This document shows positions 9,932 through 19,665 of a stretch of 64,000 nt of DNA, piece after piece; within the stretch, counting starts at the first letter, position 1, and each line of letters starts with the position of its first letter. The notes below the pieces were generated by a model. It was not told the origin of the DNA. It saw nothing but the letters and a program-made list of their open reading frames with translations, and did no database searches. The DNA lies in contig CP012817.1 of assembly GCA_001936135.1 (NCBI GenBank), positions 2,728,001 through 2,792,000 of the forward strand, written 5' to 3'. The translations under genes and the position numbers were made by a program. The DNA is from Saccharomycopsis fibuligera x Saccharomycopsis cf. fibuligera. Lineage: Eukaryota > Ascomycota > Saccharomycetes > Ascoideales > Saccharomycopsidaceae.

Positions 9932-10247
9932 AATATCATGCTGTTATTTTGGCATGTCGGGGCACCAATACTGATATGTAGATTGTATTGTATATTTGAC
10001 TTATACGAGTAGTAATATAACAGTAATGGCTAATGATTAATGCTGTTTTGCAGTTTATCTATCTATGTGTGTTGCGAGCCCGTCCGCATTTTTTTTTTTT
10101 TTTTATGGCCCAACATTGAAGCACCCAATAATAAGCAAGCAGCTGCCTAGATTCAGTATCTTTATAAACTGCAACAAGGAAAAACCAGTCTATGGCGTAC
10201 TGTTTTTCATTTGTTACATCTTATATTATAGGACGTTTTTTCTTTTG
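9932..10247. other. intergenic, T-run
   Basis: Short stretch between ELP4 and a small unknown gene with a 14-bp T-run around 10090-10103. The reading frame of the next gene stays open upstream through this region, but codons before 10248 are low-complexity and hydrophobic and look like untranslated leader. Confidence 0.5.
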
Positions 10248-10628
10248 ATGCTAAATATGCCAGTCGGTCCAATAGTCCCCACAGAAATTCAAAATTTGCG
10301 CAATCAGCGACTTGGGCGCTCTGAAGAGCAAGTCAAAGAAGCCCAAGTTGAGCAAGACTACATTGTGGAAGCGAGGAGCATCGACAACGACAGCACCATC
10401 CAAACTTTAGCAAATGAGAAGCAATGCTCTGGACCAAAGAAAAAATCACTAATGGAGCTACATAACGAGAAAAGTGGTAATACGAGTAATGGACGAAGCA
10501 ATACCATGGAGAAAAACCCACTTGAAGAATTTCGCCATGATGCAGCATTGAATCTTGAAGTGAAGAATGAGTTTTTTAGAAAGTTCAAGGATAACAATCT
10601 CAGCGATAGATTTCACAAGCCCAGATGA
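10248..10628 (+). CDS. small hydrophilic protein of unknown function
   Basis: 126 residues from the ATG at 10248 (or 123 from the ATG at 10257). The frame is open further upstream, but that part is Phe-rich and poorly coding. The product is hydrophilic: an N-terminal helix with NLRNQRLGRSEEQVKEAQVEQ, a middle rich in Ser, Asn and Lys, and a C-terminal segment LEEFRHDAALNLEVKNEFFRKFKDNNLSDRF that looks like a conserved amphipathic motif. No domain is recognised. A soluble adaptor or small subunit of a larger complex is possible. Confidence 0.5.
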   Translation: MLNMPVGPIVPTEIQNLRNQRLGRSEEQVKEAQVEQDYIVEARSIDNDSTIQTLANEKQCSGPKKKSLMELHNEKSGNTSNGRSNTMEKNPLEEFRHDAALNLEVKNEFFRKFKDNNLSDRFHKPR

Positions 10629-11562
10629 ATTTCAATTTTTGTAAAATCGAAAATTGGCTGCCAGTAATGACTGACGCCACGCTATAGAACAGCAATTGCG
10701 CGTTATAAAACGCTATGATGCCGTTTTATTGTGGACATGGTCCAAGTTAGATAATCAATGGTCGCTGGCCACTCAGGCACGACAAGACCGGCGCAGCTTG
10801 TTTCAGCTCAGCACATTTTGAATTAACTCAGTTCAAGGCAAACAAGGCCCGAGTGAAAAAATTTTTTTGATAGCCTCAGAGTATTGGGATTTGGTTCGGC
10901 TGTACATCGAGTGCGCATTTTAGCGACAAAAGAGGAAGTCAACAGGATTTCCGAAAGCTAGTGTTGATTTTCAATGATTTTCAGAATTCTGCTTCTGAAC
11001 CAATGGACGCAGAGTTCCTCCTGGCACTCTGTCTGATGGTCAACCTACAAGGCGGTGTGCATTGCACACTTTGAGGTCTAGTGAAATCAACAGGCCAATT
11101 GCACACAAAATCTTGCCATTACTACTCATTGTGCTCGTTAATAAGCTTTCAAATTTGAGCGAGAAAAGCCTGGTTTGTTAAAACCAAGACCGTGCTTGAG
11201 TGCTCAACTGATGAAAAAGTTTTTGGTAAATATAAAGTAGTGTTAAAAATGCATTTATGTAATGTAGTGAACAACTTAAAAAACGGTCGCTGCTGCAAAG
11301 ATCAACTATGCGAAGCACAGCCATGCTATACAGAACAGCCACTATGTGCTCGAGCTATAGTATAAAGAAACCAATTTTATTATGCCGTAAAAAACTTACA
11401 GAAGGGAGCATAACAGGCAACAAAAGAAAACAACACAAATGATAAGACACTGACTGTAAAGGCAAAACGAACTTGACGGAAACTTAATTAAGCAAAATAA
11501 AAGCACAACAGATGTATATATATAAAAAGAAAAAAAAAAGTCAAGATAAGCACCCTCCGACA
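10629..11562. other. convergent intergenic region, no ORF
   Basis: 934 bp between two converging genes with no open frame over 60 codons. Composition is more balanced than usual intergenic DNA here. A perfect inverted repeat GTGTGCATTGCACAC sits at 11055-11069. A non-coding RNA is possible, but box C/D or H/ACA motifs could not be identified with confidence. Confidence 0.4.
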
Positions 11563-12012
11563 TCAAGTATGGCCGAAGTGCATCACTGGTGGTCTAACGT
11601 CAAATTCAGACACCTCGCCATCACACCCGATAACACCGCCATCATTTACCACGGCAGCACTTGGAGCCACCGCCAGCCTTTGATTCAGCCGCTGTTGAAC
11701 ATACTTGTTTTCGGGACAGTCGTAGAAGAAGCTAATGGAGTTTGAGCTCACACCAATTTCAAACCCCTGATTTTCGGCAGCTCCTGAGGGCTCATCAGAA
11801 GAAGGCGTCTTGTTTTTGTTTTTGCTCTGCGGGACAAGCCTCGAAGCCCGCGTGTGCTGGCTTTGCTTTTTGGTAACCTTCTTGCTTGCCTTTTCAGCCA
11901 GTGGTTTGACGTTCACAGAATCCGGGCCAACGCGGCTCAAGTCCAACAAGCACCACTCTGATGCGTTTTCTGCACTACCGGCCATGCTGGGTTCAATCCT
12001 GTCTTGACGCAA
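11563..12012 (-). CDS. unknown protein, basic middle, 140-149 residues
   Basis: 149 residues from 12012, or 140 from an internal ATG at 11985 (MAGSAENASEWCLLDLSR), which may be the true start. It has a Lys/Ser-rich middle (EKASKKVTKKQSQHTRASR), then GFEIGVSSNSISFFYDCPENKYVQQRLNQRLA and a glycine-rich tail. No family is recognised. Its start lies only 18 bp (or 45 bp) past the stop of the co-directional DUF2462-type gene, unusually tight for this segment. Codons are richer in GC than most genes here, matching the neighbouring GC island. Confidence 0.5.
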   Translation of the reverse strand: MRQDRIEPSMAGSAENASEWCLLDLSRVGPDSVNVKPLAEKASKKVTKKQSQHTRASRLVPQSKNKNKTPSSDEPSGAAENQGFEIGVSSNSISFFYDCPENKYVQQRLNQRLAVAPSAAVVNDGGVIGCDGEVSEFDVRPPVMHFGHT

Positions 12013-12030
12013 GCTTTGTTCGCCTATCGC

Positions 12031-12288
12031 TTATTTCTTCTTGTCAGCCTTCTTGGCTTCCACTTCCCGTCTCGAGCCTTTAACCAACTCCAAGTGGCCG
12101 ACTCTGGAAGCAATGAGTCTCTCGGTGTTCCCTTGAATATGGCTGTTTTGCTTTCTGGTCAACTTTTCGGTGATACTTCCCTTTTTCGATTTGCGAATCT
12201 TTGGAGCGGCTTTCTTAGCAGCAAACTTTTGTCTTTTCGTGACCCTGTGAGGTTTCTTAGCACTGAGCTTTGCGTTGGTTTGGACCAT
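12031..12288 (-). CDS. DUF2462/UPF0390-type small basic nucleolar protein
   Basis: 85 residues, about a third Lys or Arg. It reads MVQTNAKLSAKKPHRVTKRQKFAAKKAAPKIRKSKKG near the start and ends REVEAKKADKKK. The order, a KxHRxxKRQKxAAKK stretch, then a PKI-RKSKKG motif, a helix with LTRKQN, and a C-terminal ELVKGSR segment, fits the small UPF0390 family of nucleolar or ribosome-associated proteins (mammalian Leydig cell tumour 10-kDa homologue). Function is presumed to be in ribosome biogenesis. Its upstream region carries five CACGTG sites within 161 bp. Confidence 0.6.
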   Translation of the reverse strand: MVQTNAKLSAKKPHRVTKRQKFAAKKAAPKIRKSKKGSITEKLTRKQNSHIQGNTERLIASRVGHLELVKGSRREVEAKKADKKK

Positions 12289-12461
12289 TTCAGCGGATTG
12301 TCGAGGTACTGTCTGCTTGCTGCCGGCTTGAGTTTTGCTGATTGCGGTTCCTGGGATACACGACTGGCAGGTTTCTGATGCCTTGCAAGCACACAGCGCA
12401 GCAAAAAAAAAATTTTTTTATCTTGTGTTTTCTATTTTCTCTTCGCAGACTCCGAACGGTG

Positions 12462-12622
12462 CACGTGCACGACTCTCTGTAGTGCACGTGCTCACGCACG
12501 GGACGGTGCTTGCGCTGCCAGTGTAGCCCAAAGCAGAGGCGCCTGCCCTTTGCACGTGAGTTGGCACGTGACAACACACAGCACTGCTATTTATAGCTCT
12601 GTCGTGCTATTTAGAGCACGTG
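12462..12622. promoter_or_regulatory. cluster of five CACGTG (Cbf1/bHLH) sites
   Basis: CACGTG occurs at 12462-12467, 12485-12490, 12553-12558, 12565-12570 and 12617-12622. Two of them (12565 and 12617) continue as CACGTGAC, the reverse complement of the full Cbf1 motif GTCACGTG. One hexamer per about 4 kb is expected by chance. In CUG-clade yeasts Cbf1 is known to act at ribosomal-protein and ribosome-biogenesis promoters as well as sulfur genes. The cluster begins 174 bp upstream of the DUF2462-type gene. Confidence 0.75.
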
Positions 12623-12726
12623 ACAGGGCACGGGACTAGCCTGTGTGCGGAGCCAAACGCCCGCAGTGCCGCGATAGCTCGGCGTGAACTGGGTGCACTC
12701 TACGAAAGCCGCTGCCCCAACAGCAC

Positions 12727-12756
12727 GAGACAAGTCGAGACAAGTCGAGACAAGTC
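12727..12756. repeat. 3x GAGACAAGTC direct repeat
   Basis: Three perfect tandem copies of a 10-bp unit inside the GC-rich intergenic region. Confidence 0.9.
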
Positions 12757-13480
12757 GACCCAAATCGAGATAAAACACCGGCGAACTTACGTTGTTTTGC
12801 GGCTGCTCAGGCAAAAGTAAGGGCGCCGCTGGAGATGTCGCAGAGCTGCGCCTGCGCTGTACGCCTCGTTGCGGTGTCTCGAGAATGTGGCATGTGACGG
12901 ACGCAGAAGCGTGCACGCGTGCAAGCGTGCAAGCGTAAAACAGAAACCTGTGCTTGGCGAGCCTGAGCTTGGGCACAGTGTGTGCGCGGGCTCCATACAG
13001 TGCGATAAAACACGCTTGGCTTGTCATCTCTGAAAAGATCCGGTTTCAGGTTTCAGAAAAGGCGGTTGGAGCGTGAGAAGCGGTTCTACAGCGCCGGCGC
13101 ATTGCCCAATCGGGAAGGTGCGCAAGCACCCTCAGGCAGAGACCGGAGCAGTCCATTATCAGCGGCAGTGCGATGGGGCTGTCCCGTGTCAAGTGCTGAG
13201 AGCACACGTCATGTCTGGGAATCCAGTACGCCAGGCGCATGTTTCGCGTTTGCGCAAAAACGAACCCGAAGCAGAAATTCTCAAAAAGAGTCAAACGACG
13301 GAGAAGACGCTGAGAAGGGCAGCTGTGCCGTTTTTTGTCTTGTTTGCTGTTTTACTGTTTTCTTGTGTGCGCGGTTCCCCAGTGTCGCTCCCCGGTGTCG
13401 CCCACCGGTGTCTCTGCTGCTTTTGCTGCTTGCTGCTTTCGTTTGTTGCCGCGGATATAATGATATCCAGGTGTCGTTGT

Positions 13481-13560
13481 GGCTGCTTTGGCTGCTTTAG
13501 CTGCTTTGGCTGCTTTGGCTGCTTTGGCTGCTTTGGCTGCTTTGGCTGCTTTGGCTGCTG
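13481..13560. repeat. 9-bp tandem array, GGCTGCTTT unit, about nine copies
   Basis: About nine near-perfect copies (one carries TTTA in place of TTTG). The period of nine keeps an open frame in every phase, so the open frames crossing it (Cys-Phe-Gly repeats in one) are probably artefacts. It is non-coding minisatellite sequence in the upstream region of the orphan gene. Confidence 0.85.
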
Positions 13561-13711
13561 CTACCGACCGACATTCCGCAGAGCAACCGCCAGAAAAACA
13601 AAATTAATTTTCGATTGAATCACCGCTGCGGCATCATGCACGTATCCGGGCGTAGCTGTCTGACGGTGCGCGCTGCTGCTAGTGCAACAGTCGTCGAAAC
13701 CTAATTTGGGC

Positions 13712-13729
13712 GTTTCGCTATAGCGAAAC
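13712..13729. promoter_or_regulatory. 18-bp perfect palindrome
   Basis: The sequence GTTTCGCTATAGCGAAAC equals its own reverse complement. The half-site contains GCGAAA, reminiscent of cell-cycle SCB elements. It lies 433 bp upstream of the orphan gene start and could be a dimeric transcription-factor site. Confidence 0.4.
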
Positions 13730-14161
13730 TGTACTCTATGTACGGTAGAAACGCAGAAAACGCATTCTGAGACGAGTGGCGCTGCATTGGCGCATGCATA
13801 GTGCGTGCGCGCATGCTCGCTGCAGTTTAAGGTTCGGGACAGTGCAGCGCTGGGGACACAATCCCTCTCCAGAGATTGTTATCGAGATTATGGATGGCAA
13901 TGTGTGCTGGCCAGTATCTTCTTGGTTGGTCTGCTATTTATACAGTGGGATCCCGCCCTGGGCGAATCTACAAAGCTGCGTGCCCCCGATATCCATCTAG
14001 CTGTGTATGCCTACATCCCCTGGATCCACGCTGCTTCACTGGTCCAGGTTGAGTGCCCACGATCTCGGTTTTCCAGCAACGTCTTATCTTCCTCTGTCCG
14101 CGTCCTCTGACCGCTGCTCTGACCGCTGCTCTGTCCTCTTTGATATCCACAGCACGCCACA

Positions 14162-15331
14162 ATGACCGCCGTTACTCTTCGCAAAAGCCTCCAGCAAAAC
14201 CAGCAGAACCAGCAGAACCAGCAGAACCAGCAGAACGTCCAGCAGCGCAGTCTCTTCAGAGTCTCCAAGCACCGCCAGCGGCCGCTACAAAAGCAGCAGC
14301 AAAGGCAGCAGCAGCCCCGGGCTGCGGCGGTGCCTAGAAAGCTAAGTCTCAATGCAATCAGCCTGGTTTCTGAGCTCTTGAAATCAAACGCTCCTCAGTA
14401 CAGCGTTCCAGCGAAGGTGGCCGTTCCAGCGAAGATGCCCGTTCCAACGGAGATGGCCGCTGCCAGCCCAGTGGCCTCAGACTCGTCCTCTCTCTCGTAC
14501 CTCTCGTCCGCCCTTCCCCAGTTCACACACAGCCACACTAGCGCCAGGCTCACCAGGGCAAACGTCGAGTTCTTCAACAACACTGGCTGTCTATGGGGCT
14601 CGTCAATGGTGAGCAGCAGCGTCAGCTCGGCAGTGTGCAAGTTCTCCCATCTCGACAAGTGGATCGCAGGCACCCCGTACCACCGCGCTGCAGATCAGAA
14701 ACATGATGTCAACTACTTGGATCAGTACACGCTACTCTCCAACGATCCCGAGACCAGACAGCACGTGGAAAACATCAGCTACGTGTACAACATCGATGCG
14801 TTCACCAGGTCGCTTCCCGTGAACAGCAACGAAAACGAAAACGAGTTGGTAGTGGGCGATGACTGCGAGCAGTTCTACTATAGAAAAATGGCCAAGCCTC
14901 ACTTGTTTGTGGGGTTCGAGTTGAACAACGACACCGACGATATTTTCGAGGAGCAGAGCCCATTTGATATACTAGACAGCTGCTACTTGTCGAGCGGCTT
15001 CCAGTTCCCAGACCAGACCACCGGCATCACCGCTGCTGCCGGCAACATCACCGCTGCTGGCACGGTTAATGATCTCCACCAAAATGTTGCATTAGACCCA
15101 AACTTCTTTGAAGAGCCAGTTGGGTCCCCATTGACCCCAGACGACGGTGATTTCGGGAATCCTGATTTCACCAGCGACGACCGGAACTACATGCTTGTTA
15201 CCAGCGACAATAACATCAACAGTTTTTACGATCCAATCCAATTCAATGGCTACGACAACCAGTTGTGGACAGGTGCCACTGCCAAACCAGTAGACTTCTC
15301 GTCACCCAGTAACCAATATGTCATGATCTAG
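14162..15331 (+). CDS. orphan 389-residue protein, Gln/Asn-rich N-terminus, acidic C-terminal half
   Basis: 389 residues. Residues 10-22 are a QNQ repeat from a 9-bp coding repeat, followed by a Gln/Arg-rich basic region (to about 60), a Ser/Ala-rich linker and a likely folded segment (about 130-270). The latter holds CKFSHLDKWIAGTPYH, VNYLDQYTLLSNDPETRQHVENISYVYNI and KPHLFVGFELNNDTDD. The C-terminus is acidic with SPLTPDDGDFGNPDF, a candidate proline-directed phosphosite. No known domain is recognised. Codon use is GC-rich (AAC, ACC, GGC, CTC), especially in the 5' half, unlike other genes in the window. A nearly 1.9-kb upstream and 3.4-kb downstream gene-free region flank it, typical in CUG-clade yeasts of heavily regulated developmental regulators. 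A regulatory role is inference only. Confidence 0.7.
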   Translation: MTAVTLRKSLQQNQQNQQNQQNQQNVQQRSLFRVSKHRQRPLQKQQQRQQQPRAAAVPRKLSLNAISLVSELLKSNAPQYSVPAKVAVPAKMPVPTEMAAASPVASDSSSLSYLSSALPQFTHSHTSARLTRANVEFFNNTGCLWGSSMVSSSVSSAVCKFSHLDKWIAGTPYHRAADQKHDVNYLDQYTLLSNDPETRQHVENISYVYNIDAFTRSLPVNSNENENELVVGDDCEQFYYRKMAKPHLFVGFELNNDTDDIFEEQSPFDILDSCYLSSGFQFPDQTTGITAAAGNITAAGTVNDLHQNVALDPNFFEEPVGSPLTPDDGDFGNPDFTSDDRNYMLVTSDNNINSFYDPIQFNGYDNQLWTGATAKPVDFSSPSNQYVMI

Positions 15332-18300
15332 AACCTTTGCATTTCGCCATTAGAAAAGAAAATATAATACCCCATTTTTTCTTTGCCATAATCGTTAATC
15401 ATAATTATTTCTCTTCTTAGTACCTTTCTTTACTGTTTCTGCAACTACACTTTTTTTTTTTTTTTTTTTTTTTGTCATTTTTTCCTTTTGGGTTTTCCCG
15501 GTCTCGGATTCATTCACTTTGCTTACATGCTTTAATAATAGTCCTCTCTAGTAATAATTCTCCTCAACTGCTTCTCTTGCATTACTTATCTGCATTATAC
15601 TTGACGTGTTTTTTCTAATTTTTTTTTCTGTTATGTCTTTTCATCTTATTTTACACAGTCCTCTAATAATCTGCGTGCAGACTTCTTTTTGCCCTTACAA
15701 ACCTTATAATCTTGCATCTTGGTGGTGGTAGTGGTAGACCACCATAGCACCTCCCATTCAGTTCTTTGTTGTTGCGCTTGCTCTTGCGCTTGCTCTTAAT
15801 CTTGCTCTTGCTCTTACTCCACATTCTTAACTGTTTTCTCCCTAGACTTTTACTCCGTATTATTTTGCAAACTATAATTTGAGCGAAATTTCCAACACAT
15901 GCTTTATCCAGTTCGTTTTTTCTCTTTCTTTATGGTAGATTACTGTTGTATTGGAAACTTTTTTTCACATGCTGGTGAGCGCATGAGATAAACTTGCTTA
16001 CTCAATGCATACGTATAGACTTCTGTTTAGCTGTCTGTTCCTTACTGTAACTGTTCAGAATGCATAAGGATATTCTTAGACAGTGTTTGTGCATCGCTAT
16101 GGCTCTAGCTAACTCGCCCTACGACCAATATCGAGAATAGCAACCTAATGTGGGTTCTACCCGAGCCAGATACATCTCATAAGGTTAAAGAGCGGCATAC
16201 TGGCATACTGGTGGATAAAAGGTTGTAGCACACAAGAGAAGCAATACCAGGAGATCCACCGAAAAGCAAAAAGCAAAAGTTAAGAAGCAAAAAGAGAAAC
16301 AAAAGCGTGGGCTAGCCCGGTAGGCAGCATTACAACATACGTTGAAGATGGTGATCATTATTATCCGTTTCCCGAATTTTCAAATTACAAATCACTATAG
16401 ATCGATAATGTATGCTTTGCAATTTGCAATTTTCAATAATCTGCTCCGTTGCTCGTTCTAGCTGACACGCGGCGACCTTCGGTCCTTCATTTTGGCTTGT
16501 TATAATAGACAACTGTGTATATACTGCTATGTACATGATGATATGATATGATATAATATAATATAACGACACTGTGCGGCCTCAGCACGCCGGTTTTGGC
16601 TATGTTTATGGTGATATACAAAGCTAAAGTTGTCCACAGCAACAGGCAGAACAGGCTATAGCATTCATTACGGTGCCATACAGCATTGGCAAAAAATCGC
16701 AACGACAGTCAACATGTTGCGGAATGCATTTCTTTTCTTTTTCTCGGATAATTCTAAATGAGAATGATGCTTTTGACTTTCCCAGCCAGGCAATAATCTG
16801 AAATTCCTCACTGTAAATTATTTCAAACGCAATCGCAAGTTATAACTTTAGGCCAGTTGCAGTGTTAGTTTTTGTGTACTGCGCTTAAGTGGTTGCACTT
16901 GTTAAATCGACAACGTCCATGCAAGCGACAAAAACACAGACTGCGCTGCTTGCAGAAAAGTTGCTATAGCTTATCTAGTATATAGCAGACACTGCTTTGA
17001 TCTGCGCTGTATGAGTTTGATGTAGCATGCAAGTGGAAGACAGAAGTTTCTGATATCGAATTTACGGCCCACATAGGACCTCAAAAAGTTAACTTTGTGG
17101 ATTGTTTGGACTACTCAGCTAAGTGCATTGGCAAACGATATGTATCGGTCAAAGCTCGTTGATACCATATAATGTAAACAGCGCTGCTATCGAAAACTAA
17201 AGAATAGCAAAAAGGCGAGAATATGCTCACCACGAGAAGCAACAAAATACCAGCAGGCAGGAACAACTCACACTTACTTTACTGCGGCAGTACACCTCTG
17301 TATATTATATTATATTAGCTGCTAGCTAACTTGCTGATACACGTACTGGTAAGACAGAATACGCAAACGTGTTTTTGGCAGCTCCGTTCGGCGTAAGTCG
17401 ATGTCTTTCTCGTGTTTATACAACCAGCTTAGCAATTGCTTTTCTGGATCAAAATGTTTTAGTGCTTTTGGCTCAAATGGGTAATTGCTCACCTACGGAC
17501 ATACAGATACGATCATGATGGCTCAATCAAGGGTCTGAGAAACATCGAAGTTTGATCCTTGCTAGTGTCAATGTAAAATTACTCAGTTTGGAATCAAAAC
17601 GTTCATGGACTTTTATATGGTGCACTATGCCCGGAATAAGGATAAGTACCGTGCGGTGCATGCACCGCAAGCAACTTCGTTTCTTCTTTTGGCTTCATGT
17701 TATTCTATTCAAGGTTACGTGCCTGTTTACAGATATACCTGTAGATCCACACTATGTATTTCAGCAGGAACACTCTTTGTTCACTGGGGAGCGCATAGCC
17801 AGAAAACAGCCTGTTTGTTGTGACATTTCTCCCAACGCCAGTGACTCAACTGCACGTATTCATTCCTGAAAGTTCGAAATTACTGTCGCGGCCTACTGGT
17901 ATATCAAGCATCAGATCCGAGACACATGTCTCGCTGTGTCATTTTAGAAAAGATGGTACACCCAAAGATGGAATTCACGAAGAATGTGCCTCACGACAAT
18001 AAAATAAAAAACAAAAAAAAAAAAAACAAAAAAAGACATTGTCGTTTATGAATGTCGTAAATAGATAAATTTGCGCGATGTCTCTTGAATAAGAAAGCTT
18101 GGCACCTTTTTTTTTTTTTTTTTTTTTTTTTGCACAAACAGACTGTCTTCTACAATATATTGTACCATGAGCATACTTTCTGAACGCCATATAAAGAATG
18201 AGGTTGTAGTCTTCTCGAATAGTAGCCAAACTGCCCAACACAGAGGACAGCTTGCCAAACAAGCAAACACACACCTTACATTGTCTTTCGTATCAACTGA

Positions 18301-18711
18301 ATGTTTTTAGAATGATTATAGTATTATAGAGTTCCCTGTGCAGGCACCTACTACGGTAAAGTAAACAGCAAAATCTGAATCCACCTTTTAAGTATTTCGA
18401 GCACACCAGAAGGATGCCTATAGAAAAAGTACAACAGACCCTGAATTTTCAAACGCAGACGGTACAAGCACTGTAAGTGAATAACTCTGTCCGCCCACTA
18501 CGTTAATTATCATAAACGCCTTTTCGCGGGGTGCCGTGAGGCGGAAAAAAAAAAGGAGAATAATAAAAAAGTAAAAAAAAAAAAAAATTTTTTCGTGAAA
18601 TTTATCGATGAGCTCACGCTGACACCGCAACGGTTATACATCACTCATCTTTACAAAACGACAAACCCAACAACCAGCCAGTGTGCCTCCCAAACCACTT
18701 CGCTTACCCAA
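15332..18711. other. 3.4-kb gene-free region
   Basis: The largest gap in the window. Several open frames of 60-105 codons occur but none has coding character. Visible content: a 23-bp T-run (15451-15473), a GGTGGT/ACCACC inverted motif near 15721-15752, CTTGCTCTTGCG-type repeats (about 15777-15815), a 25-bp T-run (18107-18131) and A-rich stretches at 18001-18034 and 18543-18587. The final part is the LIA1 promoter. Candidates are a long regulatory region, a long non-coding RNA or a centromere. I found no flanking inverted repeat that would support the last. Confidence 0.5.
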
Positions 18712-19665
18712 ATGACTTCCGAAGAAACTGAAAACTTGGAACAGTTGAGAGACATTCTCATCAACAAATCAGGAAAAGAGCCACTTGCCGTCAGATTCAG
18801 AGTGCTTTTCAACTTGAAATCCATTGGTGAAGAGTGGGCTCAAAATCCGGAAAGAGCTAACCGTGCGGTTGAGTACATTAATGAAACCTTCAAAGATGGA
18901 AGTGAATTATTGAAGCATGAAGTTGCCTACGTTTTAGGTCAAACCAAGAACTTTCATGCTGCCCCATTGCTTAGAGATGTGTTGAAGGATAGTAATCAAC
19001 AATGTATGGTGAGACATGAAGCGGCTGAAGCTCTTGGGGCCCTTGGTGACGAAGAGTCTCTTAGTCTTTTGGAAGAATATTGGAAAAACGATCCACTTGT
19101 GGAAATTAGAGAAACTTGTGAACTAGCTATCGAAAGAATCAAATGGCAGAAAGAGCAAGAAGCAGAAGCTGCTGCAAAGAGGGAAAAACTTGCTGAATCA
19201 TTATACTCCTCTATCGATCCTGCTCCTCCATTACCAGTGGATAAAAACTACAAAGTTCCAGAGTTGCAAAAAATCTTGAATGACAAAGAAGCCTCATTGT
19301 TTCAAAGATATAGAGCAATGTTCAGACTTAGAGACATTGGCACCGACGATGCATGTCGTGCTCTTGCTAGTGGATTTGCCGATGATTCTGCATTGTTCAA
19401 GCATGAAATCGCTTACATCTTCGGCCAAATTTGTAATCCAGTAGTGGTGCCTGACTTGATTAGAGTGTTGAATGATACTAATGAAGCGCCAATGGTTAGA
19501 CATGAAGCTGCTGAAGCCTTGGGTGATATCGATAGTGCTGAAGTATTGCCTATTTTGAAACAACACTTGAACGATAAGGATTTGGTGGTTAAAGAAAGTG
19601 CAATTGTTGCTTTGGATATGAATGAGTTTGCCACTAGTGATCAACTTGATTATACTGCTGTTTGA
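18712..19665 (+). CDS. LIA1: deoxyhypusine hydroxylase
   Basis: 317 residues from the ATG at 18712 ([12 protein letters not shown]). The frame is open upstream to 18595, but the chosen start matches the family (S. cerevisiae Lia1 325). It completes hypusine synthesis on eIF5A by hydroxylating deoxyhypusine, using a di-iron centre. The two halves are HEAT-repeat domains, each with two His-Glu iron-binding motifs, all present: HE at 69-70 ([12 protein letters not shown]), 102-103 ([11 protein letters not shown]), 231-232 ([12 protein letters not shown]) and 264-265 ([11 protein letters not shown]). The linker (about 145-185) is charged. A stem-loop follows the stop codon. Confidence 0.96.
   Translation: MTSEETENLEQLRDILINKSGKEPLAVRFRVLFNLKSIGEEWAQNPERANRAVEYINETFKDGSELLKHEVAYVLGQTKNFHAAPLLRDVLKDSNQQCMVRHEAAEALGALGDEESLSLLEEYWKNDPLVEIRETCELAIERIKWQKEQEAEAAAKREKLAESLYSSIDPAPPLPVDKNYKVPELQKILNDKEASLFQRYRAMFRLRDIGTDDACRALASGFADDSALFKHEIAYIFGQICNPVVVPDLIRVLNDTNEAPMVRHEAAEALGDIDSAEVLPILKQHLNDKDLVVKESAIVALDMNEFATSDQLDYTAV

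Larger units (their letters stand above)
12289..14161. other. GC-rich 1.9-kb divergent intergenic region with repeats
   Basis: Divergent upstream region between the DUF2462-type gene and the orphan gene at 14162. Visibly GC-rich (well over half by eye in places, e.g. 12661-12720) in an otherwise AT-rich window. It holds five CACGTG sites (12462-12622), three copies of GAGACAAGTC (12727-12756), alternating purine-pyrimidine tracts (12909-12923, about 13790-13815), a 9-bp tandem array (13481-13560) and an 18-bp perfect palindrome (13712-13729). Many open frames occur on both strands here, as expected of GC-rich sequence with few stop codons; none looks like a real protein. Confidence 0.6.

Noticed and set aside
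12620-14160. Numerous open frames of 60-180 codons on both strands, including Cys-Phe-Gly repeats
   Set aside because: They lie in GC-rich DNA with few stop codons and across a 9-bp repeat that is open in every frame. Composition is Cys/Arg/Ala-rich with no domain, and frames overlap on opposite strands.
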